This document shows, piece after piece, positions 30,256 to 37,760 of a stretch of 64,000 nt of DNA. Source of the DNA: PALSA-693 sp963729695 (lineage in GTDB: Bacteria; Actinomycetota; Acidimicrobiia; Acidimicrobiales; Palsa-688). Position 1 is the first letter of the stretch. The number at the start of each line of letters is the position of its first letter. The notes under the pieces were generated by a model that saw nothing but the letters and a program-made list of their open reading frames with translations, did no database searches and was not told the origin of the DNA. Both the position numbers and the translations under genes were made by a program. Location of the stretch: contig CAVSOT010000007.1 in assembly GCA_963729695.1 (NCBI GenBank), positions 1,054,001 through 1,118,000 on the forward strand, read 5' to 3'.

Positions 30256-30775
30256 CTCCCACCTCCGGGTTGTCGTTAACGGGTACAGCCTCGGCCTCTA
30301 AGGCACCCCCGGGCATCGGGAGAATCCCTTATCTGGAGGTGGGCGGGGGCCTTAGACCGCGACTGCCCGCCTGCATGGGGACCTCTCTATCGAAGGGTCC
30401 CAGGCTCACCTTGCTCGTAACAAGAAGGCACGGTCGGGGTGCGGCGGGCGGTTCCGCCCACGCAGCCCGACGTGAGCCCAATGCCGGTGAAGTGATCCTG
30501 AGGGCCCTTCGTCACCGTCGGCGTGCGGGTGTACAGTCGGTGATCCAACGAGAGCGTGCGCTCTCGGTGTTGCTCTAGACCTCGGTGACGCTCCTAGGAC
30601 GGGATACCACCGTGGGAGATTCTGTTTCGTCGAGCCACCATCGGGAGCGCCACCTGGAGTACCCCGGTTTGGCTGAACAAGGTGGCGATGGCGGGCCTTT
30701 CGCAGGCCTTGGTAACGCCGGACGCCAGCAAACCTCCCGGTTCCACCGGATCAACGCGCTGGCGGGGCCCCCCGG
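30256..30775. other. Intergenic, short perfect dyad
   Basis: No gene recognised. A dyad GAGAGCG-TG-CGCTCTC lies at 30550-30565 and has no T-run, so it is a candidate operator rather than a terminator. It is about 210 nt upstream of the membrane protein gene. Confidence 0.35.
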
Positions 30776-31558
30776 ATGATGATGCGTCACAAGAAACCAG
30801 GATCTCCCTCTACCCTGCGTCGTCCGGTGGGGATGGGAGACATGGTCACCAGGCCCAGGCCGTCCGGGAGCACCGGGGCAGACCGGGCGCCGGCGCGCCA
30901 ACGGGCCGCCGGTCGTCAGGCGGTGGCCAGGGTGGCCGCCAAAGCGTTGCCGAACCTGGTGATCGCCGCGGCCGTCCCCGCCGTGTGCTTCCTGGTCGGT
31001 CGACGCCTCTGGGGGCTCAACGGGGCCATCGGCCTGGCGCTGGTGTGGAACGGCTCTTGTCAGGCCGCCCGCCGTCTGCTGGGCAAGCCCTTCTCCGGTT
31101 TGCTGGTCATCGGTTCGATTGGGCTCGTCTTGCGGGCATCGATCGCCCTCGCCCTCAGCTCCGCCCACGTGTTCTTCATCGTCCCCGCCATCGCCACCGC
31201 CATCACCGGCACCATGTACGTCGCCTCTGGGTTCAAATCCAGCCGGCTCCTGGCCCTGGTGGTGGCGGACCTTGTGCCCGAGTCGACCCTCGACGTAACC
31301 GACGCCCGCGTGGCGCGCCTGATGCGCATCGGCTCGGTCCTTTATGGCGCCGAGCAGTTGCTGATCGCCTTGGTGTCCATCGTGATGGTCATCAACCTCT
31401 CGACAACAGCCTATGTCGCCTTGCATCCGCTGGTCTCCTGGGCGGTCCTGGCGCTGGTAATAGGCGCCGCCCTCCCGTTTTTCCAGCAGGAGTTGAAGCG
31501 AGACACCGGCCGACGTCTATTGCCCGGGGTCTCGCTTCAAGCGCCTCACCGTGAGTGA
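30776..31558 (+). CDS. VC0807-like multi-pass membrane protein
   Basis: The protein (up to 260 residues) has a basic N-terminus and about five or six hydrophobic helices: LPNLVIAAAVPAVCFLVG, GAIGLALVWNGSCQAARRLL, GLLVIGSIGLVLRASIALAL, VFFIVPAIATAITGTMYVAS, and LIALVSIVMVINLST with LVSWAVLALVIGAALPFF near the end. The pattern suits the VC0807/DUF3159-type family of integral membrane proteins of unknown function. Starts at ATG 30776, 30833 or 30842 are possible; GGGAG precedes the last one closely. Confidence 0.65.
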   Translation: MMMRHKKPGSPSTLRRPVGMGDMVTRPRPSGSTGADRAPARQRAAGRQAVARVAAKALPNLVIAAAVPAVCFLVGRRLWGLNGAIGLALVWNGSCQAARRLLGKPFSGLLVIGSIGLVLRASIALALSSAHVFFIVPAIATAITGTMYVASGFKSSRLLALVVADLVPESTLDVTDARVARLMRIGSVLYGAEQLLIALVSIVMVINLSTTAYVALHPLVSWAVLALVIGAALPFFQQELKRDTGRRLLPGVSLQAPHRE

Positions 31559-32039
31559 CGCTCGGGCGGACGGGGCGGTGGGGCACGACACCTCCAGTTC
31601 GGGGCGTCGTTTGCTCGAAGCACCCACCCTGCGCCGCCAGGGGCGGGACGGTAAAACTAGTAGCAAACTCCACGGAATATGGCACTATTGTCGGAATAGG
31701 CAAGTGAGGTATATGTAGTTAACACGACGGTGTTCGTGCGTTGCCTTCAGGCTAATGACCCGCGGGCGTCTCTGGATCTGGCCATCGCGCTCGACGTCAC
31801 GGAACGCCGAGTCTTAAGCGCATCGGCGCGGACCAGCCCGGCTGGTGACGCAGCGTTCACGGCAACGGAAACCGCAGCGGGGCGGATTGGCCTTGACGGT
31901 TGCCGCCGGCGGTCCGTCTTCGTTTCGGACCCACGGCGGCGACGACGACTATCGGGGCCGCCAGAAGGTGTAAGTTGGGAGCAGTCCAGTTCGGACCATT
32001 GCGCCTTCGCTCAATCGAGGGCAGATCGGGGGGCTTCCA
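31559..32039. other. Intergenic, nothing recognised
   Basis: About 480 bases with a locally AT-richer patch at 31660-31730 (several TATA/TAGT words) that could hold a promoter. No gene called. Confidence 0.35.
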
Positions 32040-32639
32040 ATGAGAGCCCCATCTCAGATCTCTACGACGTTCGATACGGCGAATCCAGAAGAGGACGGCC
32101 TCGGCGAGTCGGTTGCCTCTGGGCCTTTGGCTGAGATCGATGCAGTCCTGGTGGAAATGAGGCAGAATTCCCGGCTATCGGCAAGCCATCTTTCCGAACG
32201 AGCCGCGCACGAGCGCGACGTGCGGCAACAGTTTTTGGACGACTTCACAAGCACATGCGAGCAGAACGTACGTCCAGTGATGCAAGAGGTTCGGGAGCGA
32301 CTCCAGCGCAACGGCGGTGGCGCCATAATCGACGGACGCTCCGATGGCGACGGTCCGACGCCCAATCCGCGTCTGACAATGTGGATGTCACTCGAGGGCG
32401 ACATTCTCGAGGGCCCTCACCCCGACCAACATTCCTACCTCCGATTCGAAGCCGACGTCGCCCGAACGCAGGTTCACATTTCTGAATCAGGCACGAGGTC
32501 CGGCGCCGGCTCCGACAACGGGGACCTCAAACTCACGTGGCAACTTTCCGAGGTCACTCGCGACCGGGTGGTGCATGAGCTCCTCGCCATCCTGCGGCGA
32601 TCCGGCGACTGCTTCTCGGGAACTGACCGGGGGACGTGA
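32040..32639 (+). CDS. Hypothetical protein
   Basis: ATG 32040 follows GGGGGG at 7 nt. The 199-residue protein has a helical first half (LAEIDAVLVEMRQNSRLSAS, FLDDFTSTCEQNVRPVMQEV) and a beta-rich second half (LTMWMSLEGDILEG, SYLRFEADVARTQVHISES, LKLTWQLSEVTRDRVVHELL). It is soluble and acidic. No family recognised. Codon usage resembles its neighbours and the ribosome site is strong, so it is probably real. Confidence 0.65.
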   Translation: MRAPSQISTTFDTANPEEDGLGESVASGPLAEIDAVLVEMRQNSRLSASHLSERAAHERDVRQQFLDDFTSTCEQNVRPVMQEVRERLQRNGGGAIIDGRSDGDGPTPNPRLTMWMSLEGDILEGPHPDQHSYLRFEADVARTQVHISESGTRSGAGSDNGDLKLTWQLSEVTRDRVVHELLAILRRSGDCFSGTDRGT

Positions 32640-32865
32640 CGTCAGGCGGCTGCCAAGCGGAGCGGCACTCACACTCTCACGCGTGCTCCCGGTGACAAAC
32701 TGCTCCGAGGCGACAGTGGAGCAGCCGGGCGTGGAAACGACTCTGGCCGCCCGGTGCCCTCCAACCAGTTGTTTACGGGACGCGTGGAGGGTGCCGACCC
32801 GCATCAGCGAACTCGAGCTGGTCAATACACCGGGCAGTGCTCGAGGCGCGACGGGTTGTCGGTGC

Positions 32866-33090
32866 TCACCCTGCTTGCCCGCGCGCTTCCTTCCGCATGA
32901 CGGCGAACGCCATGTCGCCCCTCGCCCCAGTCGATACAAGCGTCCAGCCTTCCCTTGCGGCCTCGTTAAGCGCAGCCTCCCAGGTTTCCGGCTGATCCCG
33001 GTTCCTGAACGGGACCACCTTGTATTCCGACGTTGCCATCGAAGGCAAGCCTAGTCGGGGCCGGAAACTGGACGCCGTTTGCGCAGCCAT
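32866..33090 (-). CDS. DUF4177-like small protein (copy 2)
   Basis: ATG 33090 gives MAAQTASSFRPRLGLPSMAT then EYKVVPFRNRDQPETWEAAL, EAAREGWTLVSTGARGDM and a basic tail (AFAVMRKEARGQAG). An internal ATG at 33039 is an alternative start. The tail AFAVMRK is what DUF4177 proteins usually show, so this copy looks like the intact version and copy 1 (24645-24863) the altered one. About 200 bp of DNA is shared between the two loci. Confidence 0.7.
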   Translation of the reverse strand: MAAQTASSFRPRLGLPSMATSEYKVVPFRNRDQPETWEAALNEAAREGWTLVSTGARGDMAFAVMRKEARGQAG

Positions 33091-33409
33091 CGCCCACGGA
33101 TCGCCCACGTGATGCGGGGGCCATTCGACGGGCTGACTCGCAAGGAGCGACTGCCTGTTGGTCGCACTCAACCTCGCCGACGGAGTCGCAAGCCGGCCCG
33201 GGAGTTGAGGTTCGGTTCCGGCCGGAGTCGGTCGATTCCATCATCGCCCGAGCATCCGCGTCGCACCCCCCATGGCGAAGCGAACCTCTTCTATACCTCG
33301 CTTCCGTCCAAGAGCGGACGGCGGCGCCATGAAGCTCTAATCGGCGCCCCAAATGTCGTCGAAATTAGCTATTTTGCGTTCTGCAAGAAGTGCAAAGAAG
33401 TGCTATGCT
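33091..33409. other. Intergenic, nothing recognised
   Basis: About 320 bases; the upstream part shares sequence with the region before DUF4177 copy 1. A TATGCT hexamer at 33404-33409 could be a -10 element for the candidate RNA that follows. Confidence 0.35.
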
Positions 33410-33705
33410 AGAAAACAGAGAGGAGGGCGATGTGAATACACAGAGCTCATCCGTTGAGGTTGGCCCGCCTGACTGAGTTGGACCTTGGAGGTAATCACGT
33501 CAGGTGATTACCGCTGGGGTCCGAGACCGAACGTCATCAGTACCAGTTCGTCGACTAGAACCGGCCCAATGTCCGGGGTGCGCCAAGGTGTACGCCTGAG
33601 ACGAGGCGGTCCCACCCGTGCGAGCGGAACCGGGATGATGACGAGCTAAGAGAAAAGTGTTAACGACAAGAAGGCGACCTTATGGGGTTGTCTTTTTGTC
33701 GTCAG
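33410..33705 (+). ncRNA. Candidate structured RNA with a wobble-rich 17-bp terminal hairpin
   Basis: No protein frame fits this stretch. Hairpin A is GGTAATCAC-GTCAG-GTGATTACC at 33490-33512, with outer GGACC/GGTCC arms. Hairpin B is CGCCT-GAGACG-AGGCG near 33594-33609. Hairpin C pairs 33663-33679 with 33686-33702 over 17 positions around a 6-nt loop, three of them G-U pairs that exist only in plus-strand RNA. A TATGCT box lies just upstream. The wobble asymmetry argues for a plus-strand transcript of about 290 nt ending at hairpin C. It matches none of tmRNA, RNase P, SRP or 6S motifs that I know. The type is uncertain. Confidence 0.35.
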
Positions 33706-33882
33706 GGACCAAGTTGCTGCGGACAGTTGGGCTGGCTTTCGCCGGGTTGTAACGGTGGAGGTGTAGGGTAGGTGTGTCGGCCATTTTGGACGGCGGCGCC
33801 TCGCAGTGCGAGTCAGATCGGCGGTTCCTGTGGGAACTCGAACTATGTCGGCCGCCTCCGCCGACCCAGCGTTGCCTCAAAT

Positions 33883-34098
33883 GTCGACTTCGATGTGCGA
33901 GTGGTAGTGATCGACGATCGCCACGATCGCCGTCAGCTTATGAGTTACGTGGTGGAGCAAGCTGGTGACGACGTGAGCGTGGTTGGCTACGCAGACGGCC
34001 CCGTCAGTGCGGTGGACGCTGTTGACCGGCTCGGAGCAAACGTCGTTGTCCCTGAGATTCAACTCCCCGTCGCTCAGGGACTGGACACGATCAGCGCC
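33883..34098 (+). pseudogene. Response-regulator receiver domain fragment
   Basis: The plus frame reads VRVVVIDDRHDRRQLMSYVV, VSVVGYADGPVSAVDAVDRL and IQLPVAQGLDTISA, the first two thirds of a CheY-like receiver domain. The phospho-acceptor position shows VVVPEIQLP, a Glu where Asp is expected, and the Thr/Lys switch region and output domain are missing. The reading frame continues without a stop into the DUF6325 gene, so a fused product is formally possible, but the receiver is not functional as read. Confidence 0.6.
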
Positions 34099-34164
34099 CG
34101 AGGCCCAGATGCTCCCCCATGTGGTAGGCAGGTACGTGAGCGAAACGGGAGACTGGGAAGCCTC

Positions 34165-34617
34165 ATGACTGACACTGACATCGACGAACTGGGTCCGGTC
34201 GACTATCTGGTCGTCGAGTTCCCCCCGGGCCGCTCCCATTTCACGGGGGAGATGGCGGCCGAGATCGGCCGACTGGTCGACGCCAAGCTGATCCGAGTGT
34301 TGGACCTGCTCGTCCTGCAGAAGGCCGAGGACGGCAGCATCGAAGCCATGGAGATCGATGATCTCGAGGTAGTCGATGAGCTGCGCGCAGCCGAGGGCCA
34401 ACTAGCCGAATTGCTCGCCGAGGAAGACGTGGCGCACCTGGCTGCTGCCATGGAACCCGGAACGACCGCTGGCGTGCTGGTCTGGGAGAACGCCTGGGCG
34501 GCGCCGTTTGCCTCGGCCGCTCGCCGGGCAGGTGGCCAGCTGATTGCCAGTGGCCGCATCCCCATTCAAGCTATCCTCGCCTCGCTGGAGGCCGACGAAT
34601 CCATCGAAGGAGACTGA
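34165..34617 (+). CDS. DUF6325 family protein (second copy)
   Basis: ATG 34165 (MTDTDIDELGPVDYLVVEFP) with GGGAAG 5 nt upstream gives 150 residues. It matches the copy at 9021-9455 segment by segment: DYLVVEFPPGRSHFTGEMAA / EYILIEFPGNRFTGEIVPAL, the acidic middle, GTTAGVLVWENAWA / NSSAALLVWEDTWA, and a C-terminal helix. The frame is open upstream through a receiver fragment, but that part is unrelated to the family. The small gene at 34619 starts 1 nt after the stop, indicating translational coupling. Confidence 0.8.
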   Translation: MTDTDIDELGPVDYLVVEFPPGRSHFTGEMAAEIGRLVDAKLIRVLDLLVLQKAEDGSIEAMEIDDLEVVDELRAAEGQLAELLAEEDVAHLAAAMEPGTTAGVLVWENAWAAPFASAARRAGGQLIASGRIPIQAILASLEADESIEGD

Positions 34618-34618
34618 T

Positions 34619-34768
34619 ATGCCACTCCGGCCTGTACGTCGGGCACGCCGCGGCGTCATTGGCGCCCCCGTGGCGCGCACCGCGGCCGTTGTCGGGACCG
34701 CCGCCGTCGTATCTCACGGCGTGAACCGGCGCCAGGATCGCCGCGAGGACCGCCGCGATCGGCGCTGA
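34619..34768 (+). CDS. Small basic protein, SHOCT-less partner of DUF6325
   Basis: ATG 34619, with GAAGGAG 7 nt upstream inside the previous gene, encodes 49 residues: MPLRPVRRARRGVIGAPVAR, then TAAVVGTAAVVSHGVNRRQD and a run of Arg/Asp. The segment ARTAAVVGTAAVVS..VNRRQ corresponds to ARTAVVVGTATAVSGNVRRRQ of the SHOCT gene at 8720-9004, so it is the same protein without the SHOCT module. A short hydrophobic helix flanked by Arg suggests membrane association. Confidence 0.7.
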   Translation: MPLRPVRRARRGVIGAPVARTAAVVGTAAVVSHGVNRRQDRREDRRDRR

Positions 34769-35100
34769 TCCGGCTCAGGACCAAAGGAAATCTAGCGAGC
34801 ACTTCCGCAACTGTGCGCTACGGGTCCACCTGGCCCGGCAGTCAACGCCGACGACCACGTCAGCATCGACGACGGCAACATCTCGACAACCCGAAGCGCG
34901 ACGCCAGCGCTTGTAGAGGGTGGTGGCTGGGAGAAGGCCGCCGTCCTCGGCGGGCAACAGCGGGGGGTCGGGGTCGTGGTGGAGCTTGAGGTGCGCGGGT
35001 GGTTGCCCGCGTACCCGTTGGCTCTGGAGCCGTCGAGTGGTGCGAGCACTACTGGCCGGGTGTACGGTGGTGTTGACACGGTGTGATCCCGGTCGTGTTG
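34769..35100. other. Intergenic, possible promoter
   Basis: No gene recognised. A TTGACA hexamer near 35073-35078 could be a -35 element for the downstream small gene; no clear -10 was found. Confidence 0.3.
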
Positions 35101-35133
35101 GGTCAGCTTCGGTTGACCGGGGAGCGATGCTCC
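35101..35133 (+). promoter_or_regulatory. Paired hairpins, one with a UUCG tetraloop
   Basis: GGTCAGC-TTCG-GTTGACC (35101-35118) forms a 7-bp stem with one G-U pair closed by the stable C(UUCG)G loop. GGAGC-GAT-GCTCC (35121-35133) follows directly. The pair lies 50 nt upstream of the 35183 start, so it may be a structured leader or a terminator of an upstream transcript lacking a T-run. Confidence 0.4.
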
Positions 35134-35182
35134 GGACCCTGGTAGCGCGTGATTGGTTGCGCCCAAACGCCAGGAGAGTCCT

Positions 35183-35383
35183 ATGCCCGCAGTCGAGTCG
35201 TCGCCCGCGAGGGTCTGGCGTCGAGGGCCGGCGGTGTTCTCGGAGTGCGACGCTCATCCCAATGTTGTCTGGGTTCGAGGCACGCAGTACGCGTCCACCA
35301 GGGTGGCGCTGTGGACGACTGTCGGTCGGGCGATCGCATTTGACGATACCGACGGGGTTATCGATTCCAGCCAGGTGAACTGA
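35183..35383 (+). CDS. STAS-like (anti-sigma antagonist) protein, probably truncated
   Basis: ATG 35183, with CCAGGAG 7 nt upstream, encodes 66 residues: MPAVESSPARVWRRGPAVFS, then HPNVVWVRGTQYASTRVALW and AIAFDDTDGVIDSSQVN. The pattern (VVWVRG..D.ST...L....ARAIA.DD.D.V.DLS.V) is the N-terminal half of a STAS family common in Actinobacteria. It stops exactly where the phosphorylatable Ser strand and later helices should follow, and no other frame continues it. It may be a remnant. Confidence 0.5.
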   Translation: MPAVESSPARVWRRGPAVFSECDAHPNVVWVRGTQYASTRVALWTTVGRAIAFDDTDGVIDSSQVN

Positions 35384-35577
35384 TGACAACCGGGGGCATG
35401 CTGGGGACCTGTCTGACGGTGTCCACCAGCTATAGAGCCGACCAACGTGGCGAGGGTTTGCCGCCGCAGCCCTGCCGCGCCGCGGACCTTACCGCGAGAC
35501 CTCTCCAAGGGGCGGGGCATGGTCGGACGCTAACCACAGGGCAGAAAAACCCCACGAGCGTGATCGGTCGAGGAGAC

Positions 35578-35883
35578 ATGGAAGAGTTGGCATCGCAGAA
35601 CGGCAACATCACCGCAGCGCCTCGCCCTCCGACGGCTCACGACTCGGCCGTGCTAGCGACGATCGCGGCTGCCTACGACGTGGCTGCCGGCTCAGGGTCG
35701 ATCAGCCTTCGGTCTCATGACCTTCTACGCCGGCTGCACCGCAGCGCCAGCGTGCTGCGAGAGGCGACGGCACGCGTGGAGAACGAGGCGCGAACCCACC
35801 CTAATTCCGTCGCCGCCCGCGATGCGCTCGCGCTGCTCCACGAGGTCCGTCGGCTCGGACTCTTTTACGAAGGATCCGTCTAA
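35578..35883 (+). CDS. Hypothetical helical protein
   Basis: ATG 35578, preceded by GAGGAGAC, gives 101 residues (MEELASQNGNITAAPRPPTA), then an almost fully helical body: VLATIAAAYDVAAGSGSISL, HDLLRRLHRSASVLREATAR, AARDALALLHEVRRLGLFYE. Soluble, no motif recognised. The longer frame to 35383 lacks support. Confidence 0.55.
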   Translation: MEELASQNGNITAAPRPPTAHDSAVLATIAAAYDVAAGSGSISLRSHDLLRRLHRSASVLREATARVENEARTHPNSVAARDALALLHEVRRLGLFYEGSV

Positions 35884-35999
35884 TGCACTGATCTCCCGGC
35901 GGGATGAAGGCCGGCGACCGTCAGGGTCTTCATGCCTCCACTCCGACGACCAAATGGTGGTAACCGGGTGACTGTCACATACGCGGGTACCCTGAGGTC

Positions 36000-36479
36000 A
36001 TGGCGCCAGTGAAGTTGTTCCACTACACGAGTTGGCTTAACTGCGTCGGGATCATGGACTCCGGGGAGATCCGGAGAACTGAGTCCCACATTGGCTCGGC
36101 CGATCCAAAGATGCTCCCATGTGGCGAGCACGTCGGCCCCGACGTCGTGTGGTTAACCACGAAGTCGACCGCGACGGCCAACGGGGTGGATCGTTTGCTG
36201 GTAACCCTGAAACAGAAATCTGCGCAACTCGGGTGCCCGATGATCGCACTCGATAAAACGCAGGTTCGCCTTACGGTAGAGATTCCAGACGACGAAGTGC
36301 ACAGTTGGCCAGAATGGGCGAAGGCCCACGGGATCCATGGCCGTTGGCAGATGGCGCGTGAGAAGAACCAGGCACCGTGGTGTTGGCGGATCGCGGAGCG
36401 GGCCGTCCGTTCCGATGAGATCATTGACACTCGAATGACACCGGAACTCGCCGCGTCCATTAAGTCCGGCCGAAGCTGA
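36000..36479 (+). CDS. Hypothetical protein with N-terminal HYTS motif
   Basis: The 159-residue protein begins MAPVKLFHYTSWLNCVGIMD, then SGEIRRTES, GPDVVWLTTK, LDKTQVRLTVEIPDDEVHSW and WCWRIAERAVRSDEI. The H-Y-T start followed by G.IR.TES and a VVWLT strand recalls small ADP-ribosyltransferase-fold proteins of phage and plasmid origin, but the catalytic set cannot be confirmed by eye. It sits alone between small hypotheticals and the suf cluster. Confidence 0.6.
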   Translation: MAPVKLFHYTSWLNCVGIMDSGEIRRTESHIGSADPKMLPCGEHVGPDVVWLTTKSTATANGVDRLLVTLKQKSAQLGCPMIALDKTQVRLTVEIPDDEVHSWPEWAKAHGIHGRWQMAREKNQAPWCWRIAERAVRSDEIIDTRMTPELAASIKSGRS

Positions 36480-36751
36480 CCGTCGGCGCAGTTGGCTGCG
36501 AGTCACCTTTGACCCGTGGCCCGGCTGCGCTTTGACTGAAAAGGCCGGCGTCTACCGGGCGTCTTGAAGCTTCACGCCCTGGCCGACCTCACCCTGGGTC
36601 TGGAGCCAGAACTCACAATTACGTGTGGGATGGTAGGTCGAAGACCGCCATCGGATGGTCGGGGAGGTCGAGGGCGCGGAGGTCGGTTCTGAGCGCGGGT
36701 TGGGCTCGGCGTTCGTGAAGATGAGCGGTCGCCCGAGGATCGCCAAGGTTG

Positions 36752-37453
36752 TCAGGATCGGGTCGACTGTCGTGCGGCCCTTGATCGGGGTTTGCTCGTT
36801 GGGCTCGTCCGTGCTCGGATTTCGTAGGCGCAGACGTGGGCGCCGGCGACCTTGTGGATGACCCGAGTTATGGCCGCGTCCGGGATGACCTCTTGTATGA
36901 ACTCGAGTTCGGTGGTGCAGGCTAGGCCGTAGTGGGAGGCAACCGGCCAGATGGCACAGCTGTGGAGGGTTAGTCGGAAGCTGCCGTCTGGAAGGACGTC
37001 GACGTTGGCCATGTATCCCTCGGCGTCGAGGATCGTGGCCAGTCCGGCCACCGTGTCAGCGAAGGTTTCGCCGGCGAGCTTCTCTCGGCACTGTTCGACA
37101 CGGAGGCGCCGGCGGCGCTGGAACACGCGTGGGACGAGCTCGGGGTCTTCGTCTTCGATGTGGCCGAGCAACTCGACGGAGAGGTCACTGGTGGTAGGTG
37201 CGGCGAAGAGGGACTCGCCTAGTTCGGTGCTGTGGTACAAGTCCGCCGGTCTGCCGGGTCGGCCTCGCACCTGACGGCATGCGACCAAGCCGCCGGTTCT
37301 GAGAGTGGTTAGATGTTGGCGGACTGCGCTGGCCGTGATCCCTAACATCTCGGCCACGTCGTCCGCTGACGCTTCCCCGCGACGCTTCACGGCGATGAGG
37401 ACCTGTCGTTGGGCTGATGACAAGTTGGTCGTGGTCCCAACAGGACTGTCCAC
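36752..37453 (-). CDS. sufR: SufR, Fe-S-responsive repressor of the suf operon
   Basis: GTG 37453 (VDSPVGTTTNLSSAQRQVLI) gives 233 residues. The N-terminal winged HTH (LIAVKRRGEASADDVAEMLG, TASAVRQHLTTLRTGGLVAC) is followed by a ligand domain with Cys in LHSCAIWPV, GLACTTELE and AHVCAYEI, spaced C-x12-C-x28-C. That fits the Fe-S-binding Cys set of SufR, with Ala where the third Cys of the cyanobacterial four-Cys pattern would be. It is divergent from sufB with a 307-nt gap holding a palindrome. SufR with its cluster normally represses suf and releases it when the cluster is lost. Confidence 0.85.
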   Translation of the reverse strand: MDSPVGTTTNLSSAQRQVLIAVKRRGEASADDVAEMLGITASAVRQHLTTLRTGGLVACRQVRGRPGRPADLYHSTELGESLFAAPTTSDLSVELLGHIEDEDPELVPRVFQRRRRLRVEQCREKLAGETFADTVAGLATILDAEGYMANVDVLPDGSFRLTLHSCAIWPVASHYGLACTTELEFIQEVIPDAAITRVIHKVAGAHVCAYEIRARTSPTSKPRSRAARQSTRS

Positions 37454-37503
37454 GAACAGAAGGCTAGTGATCTGACCCCCGTTACCGCTAGTATCGTAAG
37501 AAA

Positions 37504-37521
37504 CAACTTGTAGAAGTGTTG
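37504..37521. promoter_or_regulatory. Candidate SufR operator
   Basis: CAAC-N10-GTTG (37504-37521) and, inside it, ACTT-GTAG-AAGT (37506-37517) are two overlapping dyads. CAAC/GTTG half-sites are known for cyanobacterial SufR. The site is 50 nt upstream of the sufR start and 240 nt upstream of sufB, placed to control both. Confidence 0.5.
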
Positions 37522-37760
37522 TCTGTATCCAGGAGCCGAGCTGGCCCTGCGCTGGCGATGGACTCGGGAGAGGCAGGAGATGGCGATGATCGTCGTTACG
37601 ACGAGCGGAGGTCGGAGGATGGTCGACGCCGGAACGAGGCCGTCGGCTTCGGCTCTGTTGGCTTTGGCCAGACTGCCGGCTGGTTCCGCAGGAAGCGCCG
37701 CGTATTCGTCTGGGGTGCCTTCGAATCTGTCGGGGGCCGTCGAGCCGTGGGGCGGCGGAC

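Noticed and set aside
30575..31426. Minus-strand 283-codon frame opposite the VC0807-like gene
   Set aside because: Gly/Gln/Asp-rich composition is a shadow; the plus strand shows proper membrane helices.
33410..33705. Group II intron, tmRNA, RNase P or SRP RNA as identity of the hairpin region
   Set aside because: None of their conserved cores (domain V, tag sequence, GAGGAAAGTC box, SRP loop) could be found on either strand.
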